In this document: one piece after another, positions 13,165-26,255 of the stretch
How the letters are laid out: each line of letters opens with the position of its first letter
Position numbering within the stretch: the stretch's first letter is position 1
DNA from: Epiperipatus broadwayi
Lineage: Eukaryota; Onychophora; Udeonychophora; Euonychophora; Peripatidae
Direction: 5' to 3'
Assembly: GCA_028023455.1 (NCBI GenBank)
Contig: JAQFVV010000152.1
Span: forward strand, 2,482,001-2,546,000
DNA length: 64,000 bases
Notes under the pieces: generated by a model
The model's input: only the letters and a program-made list of their open reading frames with translations
Told to the model about the DNA's origin: nothing
Databases searched by the model: none
Program-made: the position numbers and the translations under genes

Positions 13165-13587
13165 ATGAGTCTTCAAAATGTGAATAAAGAAACTACTCAA
13201 TATGAAAATAAAGAAAGCATAAAAATCATGGAAAGAACAGACAACTCAATGGTGCAAGATTTATCCACATCAAAACTTTTCGGGGTGACAGGAGAAAGCC
13301 CCATGGCACATGTGAAAAGTTTACAAGAGCCGTTCATGTTTCAGGAACTCAGAGAAGCTGAAAAGCTATCAGTCGCAGTTAACCATTTACATGGATCTGC
13401 CCAGAATTGGTGGGACTGCATAAGTAAAAAACCAATAACAGTTGCAGATTACCACATTGCCTTACTTAAAAGTTGTTGGAGTGAGGAGAGGCAAGATGGA
13501 ATAATGCACCATATATCTCAAGAAAAATACTGCACTTCAAAGCCAAAATTCACACCCAGTTTTTCTTGCGCCAAGTGTCTTTGTTAA
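13165..13587 (+). pseudogene. Element A gag-like remnant
   Basis: This is a 140-residue open segment just downstream of the leader. After a polar Asn/Glu-rich start it contains FGVTGESP, a helix-rich stretch EAEKLSVAVNHLHGSAQNWW, and then a Cys/Lys-rich end. The L-x-G-x-A-x2-W pattern is typical of Ty3-type gag capsid regions, which form the particle around the element RNA. The upstream region (12928-13164) appears to encode more of the same protein but is broken by stops. No zinc knuckle is seen. Assignment is moderate and depends on context before the protease. Confidence 0.6.
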
Positions 13588-14120
13588 AATCATTGACTGC
13601 TTTCCATTTGTCGGAGGGGCAGATTATATGCCTCACCACATACAACAATTGATGCTGGGCTGCAACAATAATGGAATTGATGAGATGGTAGTTACTAACT
13701 GCTATAGATTTTGACAACCTAAATAATGCACACAGAGACAAAGGAAAAAGACTTGATACACCCAAAATACAAATGGCTGCTGTCAGAAACTGCTATGATG
13801 ATGATGAAAACACACAACAATTCCAGAAAGATACAGGTCCTATAATTTACATACTGCAGATAGAACTCCAGGATGAAACAGAAGAAAGTATTGGGGAAAA
13901 TGGGATGAGGAATGGCAGAACAAAATATTTCACTGGATATCATAGGAAAAATATGGCAATTCCAAGAGAGAAATGTACACTCAGTTTTTCCTTCGTTAGG
14001 CATCAGTGTTGAAGTCATTGAAAGCTTTCTCATTGTCTGAAGAGCAGATCATTAGGACTATAAGGCACAATATGCCCCTCCACATACAGCAACTGATGTT
14101 GGCCTGTTGAAACTATGGGA
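13550..14120. repeat. Internal ~140-bp direct duplication between gag and protease of element A
   Basis: The segment at about 13550-13690 (CAGTTTTTCTTGCG..., then CACATACAACAATTGATG) reappears at about 13980-14120 (CAGTTTTTCCTTCG..., then CACATACAGCAACTGATG). The copies are clearly diverged and lie about 430 bp apart. The stretch between holds only short open frames (for example 13773-14012) without recognisable motifs. Confidence 0.7.
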
Positions 14121-14162
14121 TAGAACAAATGGTAGAATTCCTAAACACTGGATTTCAGTAAG

Positions 14163-14453
14163 TTGCAAGAGAGTCTGCAGGAAAAAGGGACACACACAGC
14201 AACAATTATCTTCGAGGAGAAACCCCATCACCGGTCACCATACCAAGTTTGTCTGAAAATCGAAGAATTACTAGATGTCCCAGTGATTGCTCTACTGGAC
14301 ACAGGCAGTCAAGGGTCACTTGTGTCAAAAGAATGGTATGATGGTACAGAAAGAGTAAAGACTCTACCCACCTTGCCCATATGGTCCACCCAAGTGAGGT
14401 TAGCAAATGGCAAAAGGCTAAAATGGAAACCCATCAAATGTGGCTCGACATAA
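14163..14453 (+). pseudogene. Element A aspartic protease remnant
   Basis: This open segment contains VIALLDTGSQGSLVS near its middle. It carries the D-T-G active-site triad of retroelement aspartic proteases, followed by the usual hydrophobic stretch and an ANGKRL-like flap region. The enzyme would process the gag-pol polyprotein after acting as a dimer. It lies between the gag remnant and the RT, as in Ty3/mdg4 elements. The frame ends at a stop before the RT segment, and the spacing suggests lost sequence or frameshifts. Confidence 0.82.
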
Positions 14454-14656
14454 AAATAGGATCTACCAGAGTAAGCATCCATTTTTGATAAATGGCAGGA
14501 CTTATACAAGATGCACTATTAGGATCTGATTTTATGGGGTAACATCAATCAAAGATAAACTATGCTAAGATTTTCCAGTTTTATGAAGGAGTACCATTCT
14601 GTAGTCAAACAAATCATTATGCTACCAAAGTAGGATGCATACAAGAGATAGTTGAC

Positions 14657-16045
14657 TTGGGATCAATAGAAGAAAAAATAAAGCAGTCATCATTTATCCT
14701 TGAGGTGGATAAAATGAAACTAAGCAGAATGCTATCAGAAAATGCAAGAGCATTTTCAATAGTATCTGGGATCATAAAAGGATATGTGCATAGGATACAA
14801 GTCAAGGAAGAGACCTATTTCCACACAAGGACATATCCTATCCCTTATCAGTATAAGGAAGAAGTGGAAACACAATTAAAAAGCATGATAGAAGGGGGCA
14901 TTATAGAGAGAAGTTCATCACCTTACAATAGCCCTATTGTACCAGTTAAAAAAATGGATCTATATGAGTGTGTCTGGATGCGAAAAAATTGAATAGCATT
15001 ACTATCCCTGAAAGACACATACCTCCTCCCCTTCAGAATGTTTTTGCTCATCTTGCCAATAAGAAAATTTTCACCACACTGGACTTAACATCAAGTTATT
15101 AGCAAATTTCTCTTGATCCACGAGACAGGAAATATACAGCATTCAGATATGAAGAGCACACATATGTATTCAAGTGGACAACAGTGGTGATGGATTAATA
15201 CAGTGCCTAGATCAGATCCTATCAGAAGAAATAAAGAAACACATGGTATGCTAGGTTATTGATGTGGTCATCGCTTCCACTAATATAGCTGAACACTTAC
15301 TATATTTAAAAAAATTCAAAGAATGTATAGCAAAGCACATTACTATAAATTTTACTAAAAGTTATTTCACTCTACAAGAGATTAACTTTCTGTGACATTT
15401 AGTTAATGGGCAAGGAATCTTCACCCCACCCAGACAGAATAGCAGCCATTAAGAATTTTCCCACACCTACTAATCGTAAATAAATATGGTCATTTATGGG
15501 CATATGCAATTTCTACCATAAATTCTATAAAAACTTTGCACAAGACGCATCATTATTACTCGACATCTTAAAAAAGGACCGCCGTTGGAAATGATCAATA
15601 GAACATGAGCAGGATTTCGAAAAAATTAAGAAAAATTTTCTGCAAACTGTGATATTGCACCACCCTGACTTTACTCGTCCCTTTTATTTATAAACCGACA
15701 GTAGCAAAAAGCGTTTGGGGTAGTGTTGTTTCAAATTGATGAACAGAACACACATAAGGTCCCCTATCTTTGCAGTCAAACCCTTCAAGAGGCAGAAGCC
15801 AATTACACCGTGATGGAACAAGAGACTCTGGCTATAGTATAGGCATGCCAGAGGTTTAAACAGTTTTAATTAGGTTCAGAAGTAATCATCATCACCGACC
15901 ACAAATGCCTTGAGTTCCTAAATAGAGGATATCTCACCAATAATTGTCTCATTAGATGGATTCTGTTTTTACAACAATTTAATTATAAAGTAATTCATTG
16001 CCCTGAAACAGAGAACATAGTAGAAGACATCTTGAGCTGTCACCC
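14657..16045 (+). pseudogene. Element A reverse transcriptase and RNase H remnant
   Basis: The first 112 codons (14657-14992) show the RT entry region, with YPIPYQYKEEVE, GGIIERSSSPYNSP and PVKK. RT homology continues in changing frames: IFTTLDLTS near 15070, then DPRDRKYTAF, and an EQETLAIV-type segment near 15820. The catalytic YxDD box near 15260 is damaged, with the tyrosine and one aspartate codon missing. RNase H motifs follow, including IITDHKCLEFL near 15890 and a closing HCPETENIVEDILS near 16000. Many in-frame stops show the copy is dead. The product would copy element RNA into DNA. Confidence 0.82.
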
Positions 16046-16980
16046 AGTAGTACAACTACACAACTTGGTAGCAGAAGAAAGGTGTATAGCAACAATGTCC
16101 ATTGGCGTTGATGACTTAATAGAACACAATTTGAAAAATTTGGCCAAGTTGCAAAGAATGGACATAAAATATGGACCTATCATTGAGAGCCTAAAGAAAG
16201 GGTGGTTACCAAGATAAAAGGCACCTTACCAGATCAAAGATAATATCTTGATGTATAGAACATGCTATTTAGCAAACCCTTGGAAAATTCTAATACCACG
16301 GGAAATTAGAGGGCGGCTTATTGAACATATGAGCATTATGGCCCCCGGAAAACTGAGAGTGACATCCGCCATCAGTTCCATTGGGAAGCGATGTACTCTA
16401 GTATCCTGACCAAACTTAAAGAATGCCAGATCTGTGCTCAGAGTAAACACCCTAACCAGTCTTACATGGGAACAGTTACTCCAATATTACCTACAGGTCC
16501 AAATGAGCTTTTGGCAGTGGATCACTATGGGCTGTTACCTGCTTTTAACCACTTTAATTGTGATGTACGACGTATTTTCGAAGTATACAGCATACCCTAT
16601 ATGGCAGGCAGACTCACATAGTGCACTCAAGGTTCTGCATTCAAAGCAGTTTGTTGAAATAGGCAAACCAAAAACCATTCTTTCAGACCATGGGTCAGCA
16701 TTCACATCTTGACAATGGAGAAGGAATGCACCAACAGGGAATTAAATATATTTTAACATCAACAAGAAATCCTCAGTCAAATCCCTATGAGAGAGTCATG
16801 AAAGAGCTGAACCGATTATTCCGTACTTACTTGGGAAATAACCATAAAAATTGGAATAACCATAAAAATTGGGTTAAACAAACATCTATAGTGGTAAAAC
16901 ATTTAAATCAGAACATAAACAAATCTACAGGCTTTTCCCCAATGAGACTGCATTTTGGAACACAGGACCCGGATTTATAA
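16046..16980 (+). pseudogene. Element A integrase remnant (zinc-binding and DDE core)
   Basis: The C-x2-C end of the zinc-binding domain is visible at about 16425 (ECQICAQSKH). The core follows in shifting frames. A first acidic residue lies in LLAVDHYG near 16510, a second in TILSDHGSAF near 16680, and the glutamate in NPYERVMKELNR near 16780, the DD-E order of retroelement integrases. An 18-bp tandem duplication (AACCATAAAAATTGG twice) lies at 16839-16875. The first aspartate and the second are in different frames, so the copy is non-functional. The enzyme would insert the DNA copy into the host genome. Confidence 0.82.
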
Positions 16981-16988
16981 AAACACTA

Positions 16989-17371
16989 TTGCCACTAGAG
17001 CAAGAAATAGTTGACCATGATAGAGATCAAGCCAATGCTAGAAGGCGACTGGAAGAGATGGCACAAAAAAGAATTAAAAAAACGAAACATGATGTACCAT
17101 TTCCAAACTGGGGAACAGGTATGGGTGTGCACACCGCATACAAGCAAACAATCACAGGGACAATACAAGAAATTTTTCCTTCTAAATGACACCTTTCATT
17201 ATAAAAAGAAAATTGGGAGAGAATGCTTTTCTATTGGAAAATGACAAAGGAACCACAGGGCCAATTAATGGAAGATCATTAAAGCCATATCAGGGCATAA
17301 CTAAAAGACTGAAGGAAAGACCTAACAACAAGGCCCAGAGAGGAAGGTCCATGGAAAAAAAAATCATTTAA
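16989..17371 (+). pseudogene. Element A integrase C-terminal domain remnant
   Basis: Near 17090-17240 the translation reads FQTGEQVWVCTPHTS and then YKKFFLLND, followed by a KIGREC-like segment. This resembles the SH3-like/GPY-F DNA-binding tail of Ty3-type integrases (pattern G-x-x-V-x-V ... K-F-x-L-x-x-G-P-Y). Two overlapping frames share it because of a frameshift. Downstream to 17371 is a basic, low-complexity end. Confidence 0.6.
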
Positions 17372-17790
17372 ATACAATGCTCCATTCTAAACAAAAAAAT
17401 TACAAGAACCCCAAGGTACAACCATGACACCTCACAGGGACATAAATTGACACCATAAGCTTTCAATTTTTTTTGTGTGTCTTTTTGTATAGGCATTGTC
17501 ATAATATATTAATCAGTATTAGTATATATTTTCAGTTTTTTTAATATATATAATCCATATATCGGTATTATGATAAACTTTCAGGTTTTTTTAATATAAT
17601 CTATTTATCAGTATTATTATAAACTTTCAGTTTTTTTTATATAATGTATATATCAGTATTATTTCATGTAAATACACTAATATTCTGTGTAATAGGAGTG
17701 CTGTTTCCAGATCACTCTGTTTCACTCTGCAAAACCGTAGCTTTAGTCATTTTTTTTTTTACTTGTTTTTTTTAATGGGTTCTAGGAATA
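17372..17790. repeat. Element A 3' untranslated region with ~60-bp tandem repeats
   Basis: Three to four degenerate units contain ACTTTCAG, a T-run, ATATAAT and ATCAGTATTATT between about 17500 and 17680. No convincing polypurine tract precedes the 3' LTR, which starts at 17791. Confidence 0.65.
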
Positions 17791-20210
17791 CGAAGCTGTA
17801 CATACAATATATATATGCTGGTTTCACAATTCACTGTGGACTAACTAAGACCCTAAGTCCAACCACAGTGAATGTATGTTTCTTTCTTAAAATAAGTAAT
17901 GACCTACACAAATAGTTATAAGTTGATAAAGAAAATTATTTTAAAAAGTTAATGAAATAAAATATAAAAAGTTTAAAATTTTATTTGTAACTATTTTTAA
18001 AATATATGTTGGCAGAATTAGATAAGATAAATTTTCTTAATTAAACATAACCCATTAAAGAATGCAATTATTTTATGAAAGATTTTAATTAAAAGAAACA
18101 GATAACGGTAAATTTTGAAACAATGGGCTACTAATAAATAGTCTAATTAAAAATAGAATTGAAATGGGTATAAAGAATTTTGCTTTTGTTCAGGGTCTGA
18201 TGCTTGCTGTAACCTTTGCTGAAGGTTTGATATTAAAAAGAAATTTTTACTGAAAGAAGTTTGCTAAAAAAATTTGACATTGTGAAATCTTGCTTGCTGC
18301 ACTTACTCCAAGCCATAGTCTATTTGTTCAGCATATATATCTATAAATTGAAAATATGTTACTTTGCAAAAATGAGGGAATAATCTTCTTTGCCTTCGCT
18401 CTCCCATCTGTTCAGGAGACCGGAGTTGTAACCATGTGAGCCAGCCAGAGAACTAAAATGTCTGCCCTCTATCCATGAATATCTGCCTTCAAAACATGAA
18501 AACAATTTGAAGAACCGAGAAGACCTGCTAGAAACATCACATGAACCCATCTTGACCCACCCCGTCTAGTTACCGGTAACGATCACATAAATTAACAAAA
18601 AAATCTCTTTGTAATTTGCAAATTCAATCTAGATTTATGTTGTTCTATATATATGTTTTTGAAATCTATATGTTCGCATCTTGTAAAATTATATTTCATT
18701 AATTGCTTTCTTTTGTCTTCTTTTTTTTTAAATATTGTAATGGGTGATGGGATTATTACATATAATGGTGGCAACAGTTCTTATTAATTTAATTGGAAAA
18801 TGTTTCATTTAACTTTCTGCCATTATGCTCCCATAATTAAGTATTTATTTTACATAGATATTTATTTAGAAAGAAACAAAAGCAAATCATAGAAAGTGCA
18901 AATCCTATTTTTTTTTAAAATCAATATTTAATTGCTAAAGATTCTTTCAAATAACTATAAAGATTCTATTATAAAACTTCCAAGATTTTAATTTAGTTTT
19001 TTTTAATATATATAAAAAAAGAAAGATCCTGATCTATGTCTTTATTTTTTTTTAGTCAATGAAGCGTTCGAATTTAAAGTTGTATTTTACAGAACGAGAA
19101 ATAAAATAAATGTTCGCATTTATATTTTTTTAGTAATAAGAGTGTACATTTGATAATCCATATATGTATTAAAGTTTTATAAATAGCATTGGCTCAGCGG
19201 GTAGATAGATCAAACTTCAACTAAATCAATAAAATATCCGCCCATTTGTGTTTGTGATCTAAATCTTATAAAGGGAAAGTTACTATTATTTTCTGCGGAT
19301 TTTTTCAGTGGTGATTGAGCTTTCATAAAGTATATATATATTTTGCAGAGGGTTTCTTTTTAAAATTTAAATGTTGTTGACTATATTTATATGGTATCGT
19401 GCCCCGGGTGATTTGTGGCACCTCAGCATAGTACAGTGCTTCTCTTTTACCAAGTTTGCATAGGTTAATCTACATATGGATCTTTATGAAAATAAATAAA
19501 ATTTCAGGATCTCATATCTATCTCAGATATTTCAATGTAGTAACTGGACATAAGCAAGAAAACTGTGTTCCTGAATCAGGGTCACACGTTTAGTGAATGG
19601 ATTCCATTTTTTCTCTCTAACCCAGTTTACAGATGGATGGCTGTCCGGTATTAACCTCTTGGTTGCTGTTGTGTCTCAAGTTTTCATAGCCCACAATATG
19701 CTATCACCTTAGTGCACGGTATTGTATATTTATATTTGTTTTGAAATCTTTCTCAAAATATTATTGAAATGTTTCAATCATAGCTGGAAATTTCTGCTGA
19801 GGTCACTATTTCATTTCCTTTAATCATTAGTAGAGGGCTATGATTTAAACCTGTCCAAAGTGTTTAGTTGAGTTTGACCACTTATTTATTGCCATGTTCC
19901 CTATCCATAGAGTTAATAATTCATGTCTCTCTCTTGATTTTTTATGTAACCCATCTATTGGCTGGAAACATATTTAAAAAAATTTATAATATAAATTTTT
20001 GTCTATCATTATCATTCCAAAGAAAGGATTTTTCATATATGTCTGTAGATGGTTGTAGGATAATAGCCTGCAGCTCAATCAGTAAATCTTTGTAGAATCT
20101 TGATAGCATAATTAATAAAGGTTTCTTTTATCTGTCATTCATTATCATTAAAACTTTGTAGTATTGTTTGTTTTTCTGTGTGTCACACACATATAATTCT
20201 GGTATTATAT
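17791..20210 (+). repeat. Element A 3' LTR, first part
   Basis: It is homologous to 9574-12092 of the 5' LTR, with substitutions and small indels and lacking the 100-bp duplication. The first base pair is CG instead of TG. It stops at ATAT (20207-20210), where element B begins. The rest of this LTR is found after element B at 30793. Confidence 0.9.
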
Positions 20211-23200
20211 TGAAACAGTATGATTTGGTCATCATACGTTACACCTACTATATAAAATAGTAGTCTTCGTTTCCCTAATTCAAACCCTAGGGGTACACAT
20301 ATATATATAGCAATATACTTGGTAATTTAGCATGTATAAAAATGTATATTTATGCGTATATGTGTGTAATTGTATGTGCACACACATCTGCTAGTTTAAA
20401 TGATTGTATGCACATTTTGTAATATTTTTATTTGCTAAAAATTGTATATTCACATCTGATTGGTATTATTATATACAATGTACACACTTTTATAATTTCA
20501 TAAATATTTATCTTATGATTTTAAATAATTAAATTGATTTTAAATAATTAAATTGATTTTAAATAATTAAATTGATTTTAAACTGTGGAAATTGTATTTA
20601 TATAATAACAAAGTTCTCTAAATCATTTCAAACCGTCTTTGAAGTTATCCAATTACTAAATTACTTAATCACGGATAGCAGTTAAAGACAAGGGAATTTT
20701 CTCACGTGTATGTTAAAATGTTTGTTTGCAGCTTAAATCTCTTTCAAGAAAAGAAAAAAAAGAGAAATTCACTGTTTAAAGAAAAAGAACTTTGTAAATC
20801 TTATGAGATACCGCCTGCATAAATCCAGACTTTATGATTCTTATAGAATAAAAATTGGACAAAAATGGACAATTAAACATGCAATAAAATCCAGATGAAC
20901 TTGAAGCTTGTGAAATAAAAAAGAACAATTAGTAAGCATTAAGCCTGAAATCAATATAACCGATTCGTTTGAAGTTGATGAAATTAAGACTTCTTAAGTT
21001 TTAAAGTCTAAAAATAAAGATTGCGAATGAGCAGTAAGAGGAGGGGGGGTAAAAGAAATATAAAAAATCCAGCTTTAAAAAAAAGAGGATCCATTTTTCT
21101 TTTACTCTCATGTTAACCTTATACCCAGGCAGTTTGCCCAGTTTTTATCATGCAGATAAGTGGCTAAAAAAACACTATTGTGGCCTCCACGGTGGCTAGA
21201 ATTGTTTATGGAGACCGAAGACCCAAACCACTGCCTAACTGAAAGAATAACCCATAGATGAACCAGTTCAGATAAATCAGTCCATGCGTGTTTCATACTG
21301 TCAAGCTGCAAGTCTTCAGAGTAAATAACCGGTAACAACTTCTCAACCAAGCTAAATCTAAAGCTATAGCAATTTCTAAATCTTTCCTAAAGCTAGCTAT
21401 ATAATATAAATAATGTACACAAACTCTTAAACTCAAATCTCGCAAATTAATTAAATTATGTTAAATAAGTATATTCTCTTTTAAATTAATTAAACTGTAC
21501 TAAATAAGTGTATTTCCATCTGTAAATTTTAAAATACTGTAAAAGTTAAAATGTAAATCTTGCTGGATCTCAAATTCTTAAATCTTTTTAAATTCAACTT
21601 ATAAAATATTATTATTGCCTTATTATTTTCTCTATTTACGTCTACACTTTTGCATATATATATATATTGTTAAAATGCATTTACTGATTTATGCTGTGCC
21701 TTCAGAGCAGAGATTATTAATTCGTATAAACCTAAAGAGACACTTTTGTTCTCAAATAAATTAGTGTATGCTGTTTGGCATATTTATAGATCTCTGTTCT
21801 GAAACCTACTTTGATATATTAGTTGAGCTGCTATGTTTAGCTAAATATTGCATATATGTTGCTTATTAAAACATCTGTTTAGTTAAATACAAGAGAATGA
21901 TAATTTAAATCATATTCAGTAGTTAGCCAAGTTTAAGTCCCAGATATGATTTAGACCCCATTAAACTATTGTCATAGAATATGTGGTTAATTAGTAAACT
22001 AGATCATTTTAATAAAGTCCTCTTTAGCACAATTTCAATGTTTATTTAACTAACTGGTGTAGGGTAGTTTGCAGAAGAAACTATAGATTTTGCGCTTTAC
22101 TAATTGTAATAATTAATATTTAGAAAGCATTGTGAATGAGTTTTTACAAAGCACTGAGGTGCATTACACCTTGCTATCATATAATTATTAAGATAAGATT
22201 AGGTTTTAAGGACTATCTTACCATCCCTTGTTCGGACAGCCCTCTCTCTTGAATGGGATAATGTTTTTTAAGGGTCATTCTCATTACCTCCTTCAGAACT
22301 GGAACACCAGAATCCTGCATCTTATATTATGGCTGTTCGATCATCCAAACTAAATGTTCACGTATAGCAAGCGACCGGTACCTGAGAACTGAGTAAGCAT
22401 TACCAAATCTCATGAGTAAAGACACATTCAAGCCACATCTTTGATGTAATTTGCATAGTGCCATAGCCTCTGAAGTTATGCTACAAAGCGCCAGCTCATC
22501 TGCTGTTATATTAATTGTTCGACATTGATCTGAACCTCCGATTTAGTTTGTCTAATAATATCTACATAAAGAGCGCATTGACTGCTCATCATGTAATAAT
22601 AAATTTAAGTACACATTGTATACAGTTGCCACTCTCTTAAAATTTAACCCTTAACACACTAGTAAGAATGACAGAGCATAATTTAGGCATCAGTGTAGAC
22701 GTAAAAATAATTATTAATGTATAAACACTGTAATAAAATGATAATCGTTAAGTACAATTGATTACAGAATGTGTAGTTTGTATTTTCACCATTGTACCTG
22801 CAAGTGGAGTATGCAGTATATTTAATTGTTATTGTTTGTGTTTTGCCAATATTAATTTTAAAAACATATTAACGTCTGTAACATTATTCACTTAGTTCAT
22901 ATTAAATCACCATCCATAATTATTAATATATGCATTAGATAATCAGTTATAAGTTGTGTGTGTGGGCTTATTTAAATTATCAAACATTTAGTTAATTATC
23001 CCCGAGTCTCTCGTTTTACCCTTTGCTACTGCCGGCATGGAAATTAAGTGATTACGAGTGTGACCTCATATATGTCATTCATAAGGTAGTAATCAGAGAG
23101 GGTTGGTGAAGAAGCTGAGGTGCAGTCGGATTTGGTCTCAAACCCTCATCTAGATCAGCCTTGGTATAATTTACCAAAACTTTGGATTTTGTTGCGTGAA

Positions 23201-23221
23201 TGTTCAAATATGACTGTTACA
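20211..23221 (+). repeat. Element B 5' LTR (3.0 kb)
   Basis: It aligns with 27824-30792. It opens with a stem-loop (TGAAAC, then GTATGAT paired with ATCATAC at 20218-20237), and the closing GTTTCA reads GTTACA in this copy. A 19-bp unit (TTTTAAATAATTAAATTGA) is present three times near 20517-20580 but once in the 3' LTR near 28131. The end is CTGTTACA. Confidence 0.92.
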
Positions 23222-23244
23222 TAGTATTTTTTTTTCCCCAGGAA

Positions 23245-23262
23245 TGTCGCACCAACTGGGGC
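23245..23262 (+). promoter_or_regulatory. Element B probable primer binding site
   Basis: The sequence TGTCGCACCAACTGGGGC lies 23 bases after the LTR end. It matches the tRNA-Lys-type site at roughly 13 of 18 positions, so it is more degraded than the site in element A. The position is right for a primer binding site. Confidence 0.55.
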
Positions 23263-23479
23263 TTTCGAATATAAACCTGCATACCTGAGAGGGGATGTTA
23301 ACATAGGTGTGTTTCCATATCACTTATTATATATATGTAATTAGTTTTTCCGGATATGAACGCCAAACGTGGAGTTTTGTTAATTTTCTCCACACCCTGA
23401 ACTAAATGCGTGTTGAGGAAAGGGGGAGAACAGAAAGAGATAGATATGTAGATTTTTTTTCATGGATACGAACACACAA

Positions 23480-24560
23480 ATCATATAGATTTATGTTGAA
23501 AGTTCAATTTTATATTTTGTCAAATTATTTTTATATCTATGATATATGTAAAATTTATATATATGTATATTTATAATATGCGTATCGGTAGTGAAACTTT
23601 TATTTTGTCTCAGAGAAGCATTTGATTATTATTTTTTGATTGATTATTATTTAAAGGCAGTGGAAATTAATTTCGCATTTTATCAATTTTATATATATGT
23701 GAGTGAAAAAGAAAATTTTGTTTAGATTATAGAATTCGTAAAAAGATTTCTAAATGCAAAGGTTAAAAATCAGTAATACTGCCTCAATTGATCTCGCATG
23801 TCGTCAATTATATATATGCGAGTGAAAAATAAAGTCTTGGTTTAGATTATAAGATTTATAAAAAGATTTCTAAACATAAATGCTGGAATTGGTAGATAGC
23901 ATTAAAGATTTTTTTTTAAGATTGTTTTATAGGTGCGTAGTGATAATAATTTTTTTTTTCTTAAAGTGTAATTAAAAACAATAGTTAAATAGGAAAGAGA
24001 ACTTTTTAGATTATTTTATATATATGTAGCAATAATAAATTTTCCATTGTAGTTGAAAGCTGTAAGTAAATAAGAATCTTTTCTTGAAATATTTTATATA
24101 AATATACACATATCGAGAATAGATTTTAAGTTGTATATATATATACGCGTATCGATAATAAATTTTCAAGTGTAAATAAAAACAGTAGTTAAATAAGAAG
24201 GGAATCTTTTTTTTTTGAATATTTTATATATATATACACATGTCGAGAATAGATTTTAAATTATAATTAAAAGCAATAGCTAAATAGGAAGAATCTTTTT
24301 TTTTTTAAATATTATTTTATACATATATATGTGTGTTGATGGTAAATTTTTTTTTGTTTGTCATAAAAGGGCATTCAATTGTGATTGAAAACAGTGACTG
24401 AGATTGATTTTGAATTTTATACACAAGTAGAAACATTTTGAAATAATTTTTATATATATACGCGTGTCAATAGTAAATTTTTTTTTATCACAAAAGAGCG
24501 GTACAATTGTAATTGAAAACAGTGGTTAGAATTAAGTATGAATTTTATCCGCAATTATAT
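23480..24560. repeat. Degenerate tandem repeats in the element B leader
   Basis: Two families are visible. From about 23640 to 23900, ~130-bp units share ATATATATG(C/T)GAGTGAAAAA and AAAAAGATTTCTAAA. From about 23940 to 24560, ~90-110 bp units share AATTAAAA.CAATAG.TAAATA, a T-run, ATTTTATATATATA, a CG-containing CG(A/T)G or CGCGT motif, and a second A/T run. Similar long repeats lie in the 3' part of element A. Confidence 0.7.
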
Positions 24561-25205
24561 GTGTACATGAGAAAAGTAAATTTCTGGCCTATGTTATATC
24601 TTGTATAACACGATTTCTCAAATCAAATTCGCTAGAGTTGGAATGTAAGCACACTGGCTGAGCGAGAAAATTTTAAAAATTTTGTTATATAATCTGCAAT
24701 GCATATTGTGAAGTCCAATACCGTTTATATATATATCTGGGTATCTCATTTACTGGCAACTGGCACCCAAGGTCTCTTAAATAGCTGAGAGTTCCTCATA
24801 TAAATTTGTTGTCAGGATAAGAGAATTGAAAGGACTCAACATTGGGTGGTTTGGTTGGTGGTTTAATTGTACTAGATAGAGTGAATAAACAAACGATCAG
24901 GCAAGATTGTTCTATATATATACATGTACTTAAAAAAGAAATGAAGTAAAAAAAAGCAATCCTAGTTAAAAGAAATAGTGATGACAGCTCTGCAGTGGTG
25001 GAAAGAAAACACAGTGGAAGACAAGCATGGGTAAGAACAATTTTATTATTATTAGTTAAATTTTTTGGTTGTTATTTTAATCTTATATGTTGGGTAAATT
25101 AAGGGCTTGGTTCAGTTCTAAGTAGTTACTAGTGGTAGGGCAGAATCCATGGACGGTCTTTACGTTGGGGAGGATGGCAATATGCTGTTGAGAATAAATT
25201 AAAGT

Positions 25206-26250
25206 TTGAGGAACAAAGTGATAGCAAATTTATCTAAAATGGATTTCAGTCCCAAAGAGAAGGGAGTATTAGCAGCCATATTCAGCCTGTTGGCACAAGA
25301 AAAGAAAGAAAAAGCAAAAAAGAAGGAAAGGGAAGCAGAAAAGGAAAGGAAAGCAGCAAGGAAGAAGAGAGAAAAAAGGAAGGAGGAAAGATATATGACA
25401 TATGGAGGAGTATGGGAGGAAGAGACCAAAAAATGAAGAAAATGAAGTCAAGGACAAGGTAGCCAAGCAGGAACAGGAGAGATTATCAAAAGCTAGAGAA
25501 GAGAATAGGGTTACTGAGAAAGTCAAAGAAGATGTAATATGGTACCCAGAAGAGGTTGAGCTAAGAGCAACTAAGGAAAGAATGGTTGAAGAAGTTGTAG
25601 AGATAGGTAGAGAAACTGAGAGCAAGGAGAATAACCAGGAGGAAGTGGATACAGAGGAAGAAGAAAAGGCAGAATCTCCTTTTGATATAAGATTGAAAAA
25701 GCAAAGAATTGATTCAGGGGTTGTAGAAGAAATGTTACAAGTTAGTATTCAAAAAGAGATGTTGGAAATGATGAAAAAACTAGTTTAGTGGAGGGGCATG
25801 CTAAAACAAAAAGGGAGTCAGAGGATGCCCTTGAATTAAAGCAAGTTGAAGAAACTTTAGAAGTTCCAATCAAAGATATGACAAAGGAATCACAAGTTGA
25901 AAATCCTATTAGTGATAGAGCAAAATTTGAGATTATTAAAAAGAGAGAAATTGAAATTTGCAAAGGGTAATATTGAAATTGTCAATCCACCTTCAGGAAA
26001 GCTGCTAATTGTGGAATATATATCTAAGATTGTAAAAGGAGAAGCGGTAAATACTGAAGCTGAGACCGATGTAGTATCAATCCCAGTAAAAGAATGGAAA
26101 ATGGATGTGGAGATAATAGAAGACTCCAAAATAGTTGTAGGGATTGATAAGTCTAAAATTGATACAAAAACTGAGGAAGAGTTAAGACTTGAGGAAGAAA
26201 CTGTAGAAGAGTTTAAAATGGATGAAAAGATTGCTGAGGAGTTGGGTTAG
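25206..26250 (+). pseudogene. Element B Glu/Lys-rich reading frame, 5' part (unknown function)
   Basis: This series of overlapping open segments changes frame at about 25405, 25788 and 25900. Together they encode a highly charged, low-complexity protein. The first ~76 residues contain a hydrophobic start, then long Lys/Glu/Arg runs (EKKEKAKKKEREAEKERK) likely to form a coiled coil. Later parts are Glu/Val/Ile-rich (for example EEVELRATKERMVEEVVE). No catalytic motif, signal peptide or membrane segment is seen. It occupies the position of gag-pol in element B. I do not recognise the family. A gag-like coiled-coil protein or a captured host fragment are both possible. The opposite-strand frames here are shadows. 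Confidence 0.5.
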
Positions 26251-26255
26251 GGTTA

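Noticed and set aside
25269-25625. Minus-strand Ser/Phe/Leu-rich frame opposite the Glu/Lys-rich frame of element B
   Set aside because: Typical antisense image of a Glu/Lys-rich coding strand; the plus-strand frame has the better continuity.
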